A DNA stretch of 64,000 bases from Microbulbifer thermotolerans (GTDB lineage: Bacteria; Pseudomonadota; Gammaproteobacteria; Pseudomonadales; Cellvibrionaceae): contig NZ_FOKT01000005.1 in the NCBI RefSeq assembly GCF_900112305.1, positions 248,001-312,000 on the forward strand, given 5' to 3'. The translations under genes were made by a program, and so were the position numbers. The notes beneath the pieces are model-generated. The model saw only the letters and a list, made by a program, of their open reading frames with translations, made no database searches and was not told the origin of the DNA. Numbering within the stretch: position 1 is the first letter of the stretch; the number at the start of each line of letters is the position of its first letter. Below, in pieces: positions 54,188-62,473 of the stretch.

Positions 54188-54400
54188 GGAACCTCTGATT
54201 AATTCGCGTGAACGCTTTGGTTAGTTCCGTGGCGCTCAGGCAATAGGATGGCCATTTCGAAAACGCACGAGTACTTCCCTGTAGCTCCGACGGATACATC
54301 CCTATATCCGACGGTTTCGAAATGGCCATCCTATCACCTGAGCTTCTCATCTAGCTCCAAAGAATTTTTACCGTCAGGAAGCGAATTAATCAGAGGTTCC
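54188..54400 (+). repeat. Palindromic MITE-like element, copy 7
   Basis: A 213-base copy flanked by TTAG on both sides (54184-54187 and 54401-54404). Terminal repeats are intact. The hairpin arms ATAGGATGGCCATTTCGAAA are perfectly complementary over 20 bases and differ from copy 5 by one compensated base pair. It lies in the opposite orientation to copy 6. Confidence 0.95.
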
Positions 54401-54504
54401 TTAGGCCTGGGAAACAGGTCACCATTTGGCAGAGGTGAGAGCGAAGGGTGCTGTCCGCGGCCGGGAACGGCCTGGGAATGGCGCCCCTGTTGAGCCCTAA
54501 ACAA

Positions 54505-54532
54505 AAAGGCCGCTGTTTTCACAGCGGCCTTT
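54505..54532 (-). terminator. Rho-independent terminator of the POT transporter gene
   Basis: AAAGGCCGCTGT pairs perfectly with ACAGCGGCCTTT around a 4-base loop. On the minus strand it lies just after the transporter stop codon and ends in a T run. Confidence 0.85.
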
Positions 54533-54552
54533 GCGTTATGTGTTCGCTGTAA

Positions 54553-56337
54553 TCAGCGGATACCGCACATGCCTTTTTTCAGCAGCGGTGACAGCAGGAT
54601 CATCAGCGCGCCGACCCCAAGTCCCCACCACATCAGATACTCATACAGATTGGTGTAGGTGGCCAGAGTAGAGGCCAGGTCGCCGGTGCCATCCTGGTCG
54701 AGAGCCGCCATTTTGCCGATCCGGGTGGCCACGGTTTCCGACAGGGCGGTGGCCAGGAACCAGGTGCCCATGCTCACGCTGACCACCTTGCCGATTGACA
54801 GTTTGGTCACCGCGGACAGGCCCACCGGTGACAGACAAAGTTCCCCGGTAGTGTGCAGTAGATAGGCCAGCACCAGCCAGATCATGGCGACTTTGCCCGC
54901 CTCGGTGGGGAAGGCCGCACCGAGAACCAGAGCGCCGAAGCCCAGGCCCGCCTGGATAATACCTAGGCCGAACTTGACCGGTGTGCTGGGCTCCCAGCCG
55001 CGCTTGCCCAGCCATACCCACAAAGTGGCGAAGGGAATCGCCAGCAGCATGATAAAGCCCGCGTTGAGAGAACCGAACATGGATGCGCGGATTTCGCTAT
55101 TGCCCACAGAGCGGTCCAGGACCCTGTCTGCATAAAGGGTCATGGAGCCGGCAGATTGTTCAAACAGCGCCCAGAAGACGATAGTGGAAGTAATCAGCAC
55201 CATCAGCACCACAGTGCGGGAAAATTCTTCGCTGTAGTGGCGCCTGAAACCGTAGACGATAAAGGCCACCAGCCCCAGCAGCATGGCGCCCAGCCAGATG
55301 TCGACATCGGTAAACGCCCATACCAGTCCCAGCGCCGCCGTGAGTACCGCGAGGCCGATGGCGAGCATGTCTTTACCCTTGCTGTCGTTGTACAGCATGG
55401 AGTACAAGATCAGGCCAACGATCGCGACAATCAGCAGGCTGTTTTGCGCCAAGTGGACCACCGGCTCACTCTGCACCAGGAACCATACCAGTGCCAGGGA
55501 GGCAATACCGCCCAGGTAGACGGCCCACTCCTTGTTGATCGGCCCCAGGGCTTTTTGTTTCAGCACTTCCGGACGGCTCGGCTCCGCCAGGCCATTCAGA
55601 TATTTCTGGCCCCAGATAAAAGTAATCAGCCCGAAAAGCATGCCGATACCCGCGAGCCCAAAGCCGTATCCCCAGCCGTAAGTCTCGCCCAGCCAACCAC
55701 ACAGCAGAGTAGCGACAAAGGAGCCGATATTAATGCCCATATAGAAAATGGTGAAACCCGCATCGCGGCGTGGGTCATTTTTCGCATAAAGCTGACCGAC
55801 GATGGTGGAGATATTCGGCTTCAGGAAACCCACGCCTACGGTGATTAGCGCCAAAGCCATAAAGAACACTTTCAGCGCCACAACATCCTGTATGACCACA
55901 TCGTTGGCAAGGGTGGTGCCAGCGGCGATTACGGTACCGTCATTTAGGGTTATGGCCTCACTGAGTACAGTCCCGGCTGCATAGGAGACCGCTTGGTGCC
56001 CCTCAACGGCCATCAGCAAATGTCCCAGGCACAGCAGTATGCCGCCGAAAAGCACCGCTTTGCGCATTCCCAAATAGCGGTCTGCCAACAGGCCACCTAT
56101 GAGTGGCAGGGCGTAGACCAGGCCCGCGTAGGCACCGAGTACATCGTAGCCGGCACTGTCGGTGAACAGGTGGTACTTGGTGAGATAAAGGAGGAGCAGG
56201 TACTTCATACCGTAGAAGGAGAAGCGCTCCCACAGCTCGGTGGCAAAGCAGATATAGAGCCCTTTCGGGTGGCCGAGCAGCTCGCCCGAACCGGCAGTGG
56301 TGGCCGCCGAAGTGGCGTCCGCGACATTCGAAGACAT
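54553..56337 (-). CDS. Proton-dependent oligopeptide transporter (POT/PTR2 family)
   Basis: A 594-residue inner-membrane symporter that imports di- and tripeptides with protons. The family motif ELWERFSFYGM in the first helix, GGLLADRYLGMRKAVLFGG and the PTR2 signature FYMGINIGSF are all present. It has about 14 helices and is longer than E. coli DtpA (about 500), with an insertion of about 40 residues near position 120-160 (EGHQAVSYAAGTVLSEA onwards) between early helices. It is a single gene with its own terminator. Confidence 0.94.
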   Translation of the reverse strand: MSSNVADATSAATTAGSGELLGHPKGLYICFATELWERFSFYGMKYLLLLYLTKYHLFTDSAGYDVLGAYAGLVYALPLIGGLLADRYLGMRKAVLFGGILLCLGHLLMAVEGHQAVSYAAGTVLSEAITLNDGTVIAAGTTLANDVVIQDVVALKVFFMALALITVGVGFLKPNISTIVGQLYAKNDPRRDAGFTIFYMGINIGSFVATLLCGWLGETYGWGYGFGLAGIGMLFGLITFIWGQKYLNGLAEPSRPEVLKQKALGPINKEWAVYLGGIASLALVWFLVQSEPVVHLAQNSLLIVAIVGLILYSMLYNDSKGKDMLAIGLAVLTAALGLVWAFTDVDIWLGAMLLGLVAFIVYGFRRHYSEEFSRTVVLMVLITSTIVFWALFEQSAGSMTLYADRVLDRSVGNSEIRASMFGSLNAGFIMLLAIPFATLWVWLGKRGWEPSTPVKFGLGIIQAGLGFGALVLGAAFPTEAGKVAMIWLVLAYLLHTTGELCLSPVGLSAVTKLSIGKVVSVSMGTWFLATALSETVATRIGKMAALDQDGTGDLASTLATYTNLYEYLMWWGLGVGALMILLSPLLKKGMCGIR

Positions 56338-56673
56338 TAGCAGACCCTCTGTCTGTAATTGTTATATGAACCTCTGGAGCAGAGTTTTCACCACAAAGCT
56401 AGCGAGTGTAACAGTTGGTCGCTAAACGTGCGAATGGTTACAGGTGAAACAGGGATAGGAGCGGGGGTGACTGCTTGCTTAACTCGGGTATCGAGAGGAG
56501 ATGGCTCCGCTCGTATATTTCCTCCCTCGGTCTGCGGACGTCGCTTATTTGCGGGATGCTTTCGTATGCACGTTGTAATTGATCCCGGCGCGCTCGGCGA
56601 CGGATACGGTTTACAGGACACAGCGATCGCGGTAAAAAAGTGCTTATAAAGTAAGCAGCAGGGGAGAATAATC
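56338..56673. other. Divergent promoter region between POT transporter and TPR lipoprotein genes
   Basis: A 336-base gap between divergent genes that must hold both promoters. The short open frames in it have no recognisable product. A GCAGGGGAG ribosome site precedes the lipoprotein gene at its right edge. No repeat copy or RNA gene was recognised. Confidence 0.4.
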
Positions 56674-57810
56674 ATGAAAGCCCTGTCTTTGTTGGCGTTG
56701 GTACTACTTCTGGCCGCTTGCGCTGCCGCTCCCAGCCGTCAGCATGACCCAATCGACACCCGCGCGGCTCTGAGTGGCACAGCGATTCTCGGTGAGCCTG
56801 TGGACATCGCACAATTGCCCGAGCATGACCTATTGACGCTGGCCCCTGAGATACGCGAATACCTGGCCACCATAGCGCCCGGTGCCAGTCCGCGGCAGCG
56901 GCTCCTCGCACTGATCCAAGCCTTCGAATCTCGTGAATTTCGCGTGGAATACGATGCGGACAGTACGCTCAGTGCCACAGAGACCTATCGTCAGCAGCGC
57001 GGCAACTGCCTGGCTTTCACGCTTATGATGGTGGCCATGGCGCGGGAGCTGGGAGCAGAAGCCTACTTCAATCAGGTGGATGTGCCGCCAGTGTGGAGCC
57101 ACGATGAGGCACAGACGTTCGTCGTATACCGCCATATCAATATGGTTTCGGAGAGTGCCCGCGGCCGAAGGGTGGTGGATTTCAATTTGGATGCCTACGA
57201 CCCTCTCTACGACCAGCGCAAGCTGTCGGATACCGATGCCTTTGCTCAGTTTTACAGCAACCGCGGCATAGAATTGATGAAGCGGAATGAGCGCGAAGAG
57301 GCCTTCCGCTATTTGCGCAAGGCACTGCAGCTGCGCCCGGAGGACAGCAGCTTGTGGTCCAACCTGGGGGCTCTATACAGTCGTTATGGTTATTATGATG
57401 AAGCGGAACAGAGCTACCGCAAAGCGCTGGCGTTGCGCCCGAACAACCTGGTTGCCATCAGCAACCTAGAGCGCCTATACCGCCACAACGGCCGCAAGGA
57501 ACTGGCTGACTATTATGCCCAGCGCGCTCGCTACCACCGTGAACACAATCCCTATTACCTTTTCTATCAGGCAAGAAATGCCTACGAACATGGAGAGTAC
57601 CGCCGCGCCAAGCAACAGCTGCGTCGCGCCTTGTGGCAGTACGAAGACGACCACCGGTTTCATTTTTTGATGGGGTTGACGAACTACCGGCTGGGTGCAC
57701 TTGAAGCGTCAAAAGAGAGCTTCAGGGAGGCTTTTTCTCTGGCAAATAACCCGGCAACCGTCAACGCATATGCGCGGAAGCTGGATTATCTGAGGCGTGT
57801 ACAGCAGTGA
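56674..57810 (+). CDS. TPR lipoprotein with transglutaminase-like domain
   Basis: A 378-residue lipoprotein with a strong lipobox (LLAAC, about residue 16). Residues 60-190 look like a transglutaminase-like domain: the candidate Cys lies in QRGNCLAFTLMMVAMAREL, followed by His in VVYRHINMV and Asp in RRVVDFNLDAYD. The C-terminal half has three or more tetratricopeptide repeats (about 195-310, e.g. AEQSYRKALALRPNN). Such proteins are known as hypotheticals in gammaproteobacteria, and their partners are unknown. It is followed by a terminator. Confidence 0.88.
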   Translation: MKALSLLALVLLLAACAAAPSRQHDPIDTRAALSGTAILGEPVDIAQLPEHDLLTLAPEIREYLATIAPGASPRQRLLALIQAFESREFRVEYDADSTLSATETYRQQRGNCLAFTLMMVAMARELGAEAYFNQVDVPPVWSHDEAQTFVVYRHINMVSESARGRRVVDFNLDAYDPLYDQRKLSDTDAFAQFYSNRGIELMKRNEREEAFRYLRKALQLRPEDSSLWSNLGALYSRYGYYDEAEQSYRKALALRPNNLVAISNLERLYRHNGRKELADYYAQRARYHREHNPYYLFYQARNAYEHGEYRRAKQQLRRALWQYEDDHRFHFLMGLTNYRLGALEASKESFREAFSLANNPATVNAYARKLDYLRRVQQ

Positions 57811-57835
57811 AAATTGCTAATGCTTATATATGAAA

Positions 57836-57863
57836 AAGCAGGGGCGCTGAGGCGCCCCTGCTT
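57836..57863. terminator. Hairpin terminator between convergent genes
   Basis: AAGCAGGGGCGC pairs with GCGCCCCTGCTT around a 4-base loop, with A residues on one side and T residues on the other. It can serve both the lipoprotein gene and the convergent TonB-dependent receptor gene. Confidence 0.85.
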
Positions 57864-57890
57864 ATTAGTGACTTCTTACGAAGCGGCTGC

Positions 57891-60569
57891 TTAGAACTGG
57901 TAGCTGATACCAGCCCAGGCGTAGCGGCCCATGAAGTCGTAGGCACTGTTCCAGTAGGAAGTGCTTGTAGTTGTGGCCGGCTCGCGATCCGTCAGATTGT
58001 CCACGCCCGCGGTGAGGCTCACTGCATCGTTCAGATCCCAACCCGCCCGGAGGTTCAGGTATGTGTGAGAGGGGATCGGGCGGTAGGAGCTTTCACCTTT
58101 GCCCAGGTATTGCGCTTCGAGGCCCAGACTCCAGTCGGAACCATACCAAGTAGCGCTGGCGAGGCCCCGCCACTTGACGTACAACCCACTGTTTGTGCCG
58201 ACGTAGCCAACCCAATCGCTGGTCTGTCCACTTTGCTCGTTGTACTCATCGTACTCGAGCAAGCGTGAAGCCTGCAGGCGCAGAGCCAGCTGGCCAGCAT
58301 CGTAGTGCAGGTTGTTGATAATATCCAGATCGATGCCGCGGGTGCTGATTTCACCAATATTCATCTTGGCGCCTTCCAGGGCGATGATCTGGCCGCCGGC
58401 ACCGCGGGTAATGGCGCTACAGGCACTGGTGATGCCCGAGCGGAAACACTCGTCCAGAATGAGTTGAAGGTCTGGAGACGTAATCGCGTTTTCAACCTGG
58501 ATATCGTAGTAGTCCAAGGTAATGGACAGGTCTTCGATGAAGGCCGGAGTCCATACGATACCAAAGGTATAAGACTCGGCCTCTTCAGGTTCCAGTTCAT
58601 CGTTGCCGCCAATATTCGTGGGAACTTGGCTACTGTCTTGAGTGAAACCAGGGGCAACGGTCAAGTCGCTACCGATAACGGCGGCATTTCTACAGAATTC
58701 GCCCTGCCCTTTCGTGTTTTTAGCGCTGGTGTCACAGGGGTCGATCAAATACTCCTGGCTCTGTGCGACGCCGCTAAAGAGTTCGTAGATACCTGGGGCG
58801 CGGAAAGAGGTGGAAGCACTGGCGCGGAAACGCAGATCTTCCACTGGCGCGTAAACAAAGCCGACCTTACCGGTGGTCTCACCGCCGAAGGTGTCGAAAT
58901 CGGAGTAACGTACGGCTAAGTCTACGCTCAGTTCTTCTGCGTATTTGACACTAGACAAAATCGGCAGATTGAATTCGGCAAACAGTTCAGTGGCGGAGTA
59001 CTCGCCCTCTGTTGCGTCCTGCGGGTTGCCGAAGGTAGTGCCGGCCTGGGTTTCAACGCTGGGGTTAAACTCACCGGACTCTTCCCGGTACTCGATACCT
59101 GTGGCAAATCCGAGCGCACCACCCTGGAACTGGATAGCTTCGATATCGCCAGTCAAGGAGAGGGCTGCGTTCAACAGCTCATACTCGTTGTCTTCGCGAT
59201 CGTCGTAGCGCATGTAATTAATAACTTCGTCACTCCAACCGCCGGCGAATACCGGGTCGATTCCCGCTGAACCATCCAGGATTTGCTCTAGCTTGGACTT
59301 GCTATAGTAGTTGGTGACGACGTTTTCACCTTCGTTTTTGCTGTAGCTTACGAAGCTGTCCCAGCTCCAGCCGTTTGCCAGGTCCCCGCGCAGGCCGCCT
59401 AGAAAACGATAGGTATCGGTTTCCTGTTCATATTCACGGTTGCCGCCCGCCACTGGGCGGATATTCAGGCTGCTGAAGCCTTCAGTCCAGCTTGCTCCGG
59501 GGTAAGGGTTGACTTCGTCATCCATATTAGAACCTGCGGCGACCCAGGCATCATATGCGTCTTGCCAGGCTTGCTGCAGTTGGGATTGGATTTCCGGCTG
59601 GAGGTGCTGTGCCGGATCGAGGGTGAAGCCGATGCCAGCATATAATGGTTGTGCCGCCAGCTGTTGGTTCGTAGTTTTGTTGGTATAGGCTGCTTCGCCA
59701 TAGATCTCTAAGGCATCGGTGATAGAGTAATTGCCTGACAAAGTAAGGCTGGTGCGCTCCATAGCACCCGCAAGCCACATGTACTGGCCAATATCATGGC
59801 TAGTTGCGCCTTCAGTCAGGGTGAGATCTTCACCGACTGTAAAGTCTCCGTAGGCAGTGCTGATGTTGCCGTTGGGAGTATAGGAACTGGTGAGGTGTGC
59901 CCAGTCGCGATCATTGTAAGTAATTTCATCCCGAACGCTGTGGCTGATATTGCCCACAAAGCTGCCGCGCTCGCCTTCATTGCCGAAAGTAATAGACAGC
60001 TCGCCGTTTTCACCACCGCCCTCTTCTGTTGCGCCGCCGCGAGCACTGATCTTCACGCCGTCGAAGGAATCCTTCATTACGACATTGATAACGCCGGCAA
60101 CAGCGTCGGAGCCGTAAACTGCAGAGGCGCCATCGGTGAGTACTTCGATACGGTCAATCATGTCGACAGGGATATTGTTCATATCCACAGCGGAGCTGAC
60201 GCCTGAGCTGGAAGACACAAAGCGTCGGCCGTTGACCAGAACCAAAGTACGTGCGGAACCCAGGTTGCGCAGGTCTACGAACGCCAGGCCGTTACCGCCA
60301 TTGTTGTCGTTGGCGTTAATACCCGCGTTACCCATGGAAGGCAGTTGAAGAAGCAGTTCATCGATGGTGCCCACGCCGGAGCGTTGAATTGCCTCGGAGT
60401 CAACAATAGTGATAGGTCCTGTAGTGGACAGAGGGTCCCGGGCAATGCGAGAGCCTGTGACAATCACCTCTTCAACATCCGGCCCGGGCATAAAGTCCTG
60501 GCCCACAACACCAGAGCTGGCAATGGTGCCGAGAGCTGCGATAGCTACGCTCAATTTAGTTTTGATCAT
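57891..60569 (-). CDS. TonB-dependent outer membrane receptor
   Basis: An 892-residue receptor with a signal peptide (ending near GVVGQ), a TonB box EEVIVTGSRI, a plug domain (about 45-150; VLVNGRRF and DGASAVYGSDAVAGVINVV) and a large beta-barrel ending in an aromatic residue (ISYQF). The plug sequence is of the Xanthomonas/Alteromonas type found in marine polysaccharide and peptide users. The substrate cannot be read from the sequence. A second receptor of the same broad type lies upstream beyond the methyltransferase gene. An AAGGA site precedes the ATG. Confidence 0.94.
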   Translation of the reverse strand: MIKTKLSVAIAALGTIASSGVVGQDFMPGPDVEEVIVTGSRIARDPLSTTGPITIVDSEAIQRSGVGTIDELLLQLPSMGNAGINANDNNGGNGLAFVDLRNLGSARTLVLVNGRRFVSSSSGVSSAVDMNNIPVDMIDRIEVLTDGASAVYGSDAVAGVINVVMKDSFDGVKISARGGATEEGGGENGELSITFGNEGERGSFVGNISHSVRDEITYNDRDWAHLTSSYTPNGNISTAYGDFTVGEDLTLTEGATSHDIGQYMWLAGAMERTSLTLSGNYSITDALEIYGEAAYTNKTTNQQLAAQPLYAGIGFTLDPAQHLQPEIQSQLQQAWQDAYDAWVAAGSNMDDEVNPYPGASWTEGFSSLNIRPVAGGNREYEQETDTYRFLGGLRGDLANGWSWDSFVSYSKNEGENVVTNYYSKSKLEQILDGSAGIDPVFAGGWSDEVINYMRYDDREDNEYELLNAALSLTGDIEAIQFQGGALGFATGIEYREESGEFNPSVETQAGTTFGNPQDATEGEYSATELFAEFNLPILSSVKYAEELSVDLAVRYSDFDTFGGETTGKVGFVYAPVEDLRFRASASTSFRAPGIYELFSGVAQSQEYLIDPCDTSAKNTKGQGEFCRNAAVIGSDLTVAPGFTQDSSQVPTNIGGNDELEPEEAESYTFGIVWTPAFIEDLSITLDYYDIQVENAITSPDLQLILDECFRSGITSACSAITRGAGGQIIALEGAKMNIGEISTRGIDLDIINNLHYDAGQLALRLQASRLLEYDEYNEQSGQTSDWVGYVGTNSGLYVKWRGLASATWYGSDWSLGLEAQYLGKGESSYRPIPSHTYLNLRAGWDLNDAVSLTAGVDNLTDREPATTTSTSYWNSAYDFMGRYAWAGISYQF

Positions 60570-61149
60570 AGTGCATCCTTTTACGTACTCAAGGTACTTA
60601 TCATTGGATTATTTGCTTATAGCAATTCATGCGCGAGCTGACTTTAATGTATTAAATAAAATTATGGAACTATTGTGACAATACGAAAATTATGCTCAGT
60701 TTGAGATCTGTTTAAGAAGTGGACTTTATGTAGATTTTTTGATCTTTGGTGGGTTTTTATATCTTAATAAAAAGGTTTTTTATGAAATTATTTTGCTATT
60801 TTTTAATTTTTTTTGGGATAACTTGGCAAAATGTGAGATATGTGATTGAGTCGACTAGATCGGAAATTGTTCGGTAGGTAAGGGAGCGGGATTTATCTCC
60901 TGCTCGAGATCAGCCGCTAAGCCGTTGACGGTTTGCGTATGTCCACCTGGTCTCAGTAGAGATAAGCTCTGGAGTAGTGCTTTGAGGGCCGGATCGCAAT
61001 GTCGCCTTCAGAGCTAGGGGCAGACAGCAATGCGTGGCTGGCCGCCGGAATCCGCAGGGGGCCGTTGGGCCGCATAATTTCGCAGGTGTAGTCGTAACAG
61101 CCGTCCCGACAGACTCAATACGGATAAAGCGTAGACATCACTCCCGGAA
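60570..61149. other. AT-rich non-coding region upstream of the first receptor gene
   Basis: The segment 60600-60860 is markedly AT-rich, with long T and A runs, and should include the receptor promoter. From about 60870 base composition returns to the local average. I found no complete gene, repeat copy or RNA. Together with the fragment at 61150 it looks like a scar of past insertions. Confidence 0.45.
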
Positions 61150-61296
61150 TCAGGCCTCGCGTGCGCAGCAGACATCCCAGCTGCGGAAGCGCTTGGCGCC
61201 CTGTTGGTGCTCGCGTGCATAGGTGCCAAAAGGCTTGCCATAGGATTTTGCGGTTTTGTAGTGATCCAGCCAGTATTTTTTGCTTTTCGGTGATTT
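61150..61296 (-). pseudogene. Remnant of an IS66 TnpA-like protein
   Basis: In the frame ending with TGA at 61150 the translation reads KKYWLDHYKTAKSYGKPF, then TYAREHQQGAKRFRSW, a pattern like the helix-turn-helix of IS66-type accessory protein TnpA (W-x-x-H, S-G, YA/C-x-x-H, F/S-x-x-W). That frame has no start codon. The nearest ATG (61301, MPNHRKA) is in a different frame and would join it if one base were added in the A6 run before TAC. The gene is therefore probably broken by a deletion. The match to IS66 rests on motif pattern only. Confidence 0.4.
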
Positions 61297-61373
61297 GGCA
61301 TTACTGATCCTACGTTTTACGGGATTGAAGGCGGGATGATGGGGGATTGGGGAGGTGTGGTGTTAAGCTGTGG

Positions 61374-61406
61374 AAGAATTACCGCTTACAATTAATCAGA
61401 GTTTCC
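61374..61406 (+). repeat. Right-end fragment of the palindromic element
   Basis: AATTAATCAGAGTTTCC followed by TTAG matches the right terminal repeat and flank of the family, with one change. Upstream bases AGAATTACCGC resemble the inner part of copy 7. The rest of the element is not recognisable. Confidence 0.5.
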
Positions 61407-61422
61407 TTAGTGTGAGCAGTTC

Positions 61423-62403
61423 CTAATTCGAATCGCATTTTTTGAAGTCAAAAAGCCAGCCAATAAGGTTTTCGTTTTCAAGGAAAGGTCTGCTAGATAT
61501 TTTTTTTAATTTATTTCTCATAAATAAAGATTCAATTTTCTGCACTGATCCTTTTGTTAGGGTGGCCTTCAGCTGATCTTCAGTTCGCTGCATTGCACAT
61601 ATTAACTCTTTTGCAAACGTTATCGCAAAGTGGTTTTTCTGATCCATTCCAGACACAAGACTGTTTGCAAAGAAGTAATTTATGGATTTGCTGATAAATT
61701 CTGCAGGGGATGATTGTGGAAATTTTTCTAAAAGTTTATTGGTGCTCTCAATTAGAATTTTGAGTTTGTTGAGAGCGCTTTTTTGATTTAGTTTGAGTTC
61801 AAGTTCTGCTATGGATGTTATGGATCCGATTTCTTTGAGTGTAGATTTTACAAGGGTAGTAATGTGTAATTGATATTCAGCAAATTTATATGCTTCGAGA
61901 TCTTCTTTACATTTAAGGTGCGTTTCAGACTCTGAAAAGTGGCAAATAGCTTTAAAATGCCCACCCTTTTTCAGGGATGAGGAAATTGATGTAATCGATT
62001 TCTCTATATTTGAGTATTCAAATCCGAATTGTGATGAGATTAGTTCAAAGCTATTTTTTTTGAACGGTAGTTGTTCTATTTCAACATTAGGATGAAAGGT
62101 TATTTCTGATAATATTTGGGTTAATTTTGGGTTTTTATTTGTCTTTTGGGGCGATATGCTGGCTAGATCTGCTGCGTGCACATCTACTTGTTTTTCTTGT
62201 TTTCTTGCTTCATCAGCGATGATAATTGCTATGGCGCCATTACCTGAAGCTATATCTAGTACCCTAGAATTGTCATCTAGTGATTTTGCTGTTTCTCTCC
62301 AAAATTCTTCTATAGCGCCCTTATAGCTATTAGGGAGCTCTTTGGCGAATGAAGTCGGGAAACCTTGCTGCCAAAATTGAGACCATGAGGTGTTGGAATT
62401 CAT
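61423..62403 (-). CDS. AT-rich SAM-dependent methyltransferase-like protein
   Basis: A 326-residue soluble protein with a class I methyltransferase fold in its first half: motif I VLDIASGNGAIAI and a later segment SSLKKGGHFKAICHFSESE. The second half is helical and lysine-rich, with no match that I recognise. The gene is strikingly AT-rich with A/T-ending codons, unlike its neighbours, so horizontal transfer is likely. ATG 62403 (MNSNTSW) has a GGAGG site 8 bases away; the ATG at 62418 lies inside the terminator hairpin. It lies between two TonB-dependent receptor genes on the same strand. The substrate is unknown. Confidence 0.8.
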   Translation of the reverse strand: MNSNTSWSQFWQQGFPTSFAKELPNSYKGAIEEFWRETAKSLDDNSRVLDIASGNGAIAIIIADEARKQEKQVDVHAADLASISPQKTNKNPKLTQILSEITFHPNVEIEQLPFKKNSFELISSQFGFEYSNIEKSITSISSSLKKGGHFKAICHFSESETHLKCKEDLEAYKFAEYQLHITTLVKSTLKEIGSITSIAELELKLNQKSALNKLKILIESTNKLLEKFPQSSPAEFISKSINYFFANSLVSGMDQKNHFAITFAKELICAMQRTEDQLKATLTKGSVQKIESLFMRNKLKKISSRPFLENENLIGWLFDFKKCDSN

Positions 62404-62430
62404 AGAAAAGGCCTCCATATAGGAGGCCTT
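62404..62430 (-). terminator. Terminator of the second receptor gene overlapping the next ribosome site
   Basis: On the minus strand AAGGCCTCC pairs with GGAGGCCTT around a 5-base loop and is followed by TTTTCT. The 3' arm contains the GGAGG ribosome site of the methyltransferase gene, which would be hidden whenever the hairpin forms in a read-through transcript. Confidence 0.8.
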
Positions 62431-62473
62431 ATCGTGCCAAGTAAAAGTTGAATAATCAACCTAGTTTGACAGC

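Noticed and set aside
1279..54400. Repeat family as a CRISPR array or integron attC cassette array
   Set aside because: Copies are dispersed kilobases apart with whole genes between them on both strands; they lack regular spacers, and they have transposon-like target duplications and none of the attC core sites.
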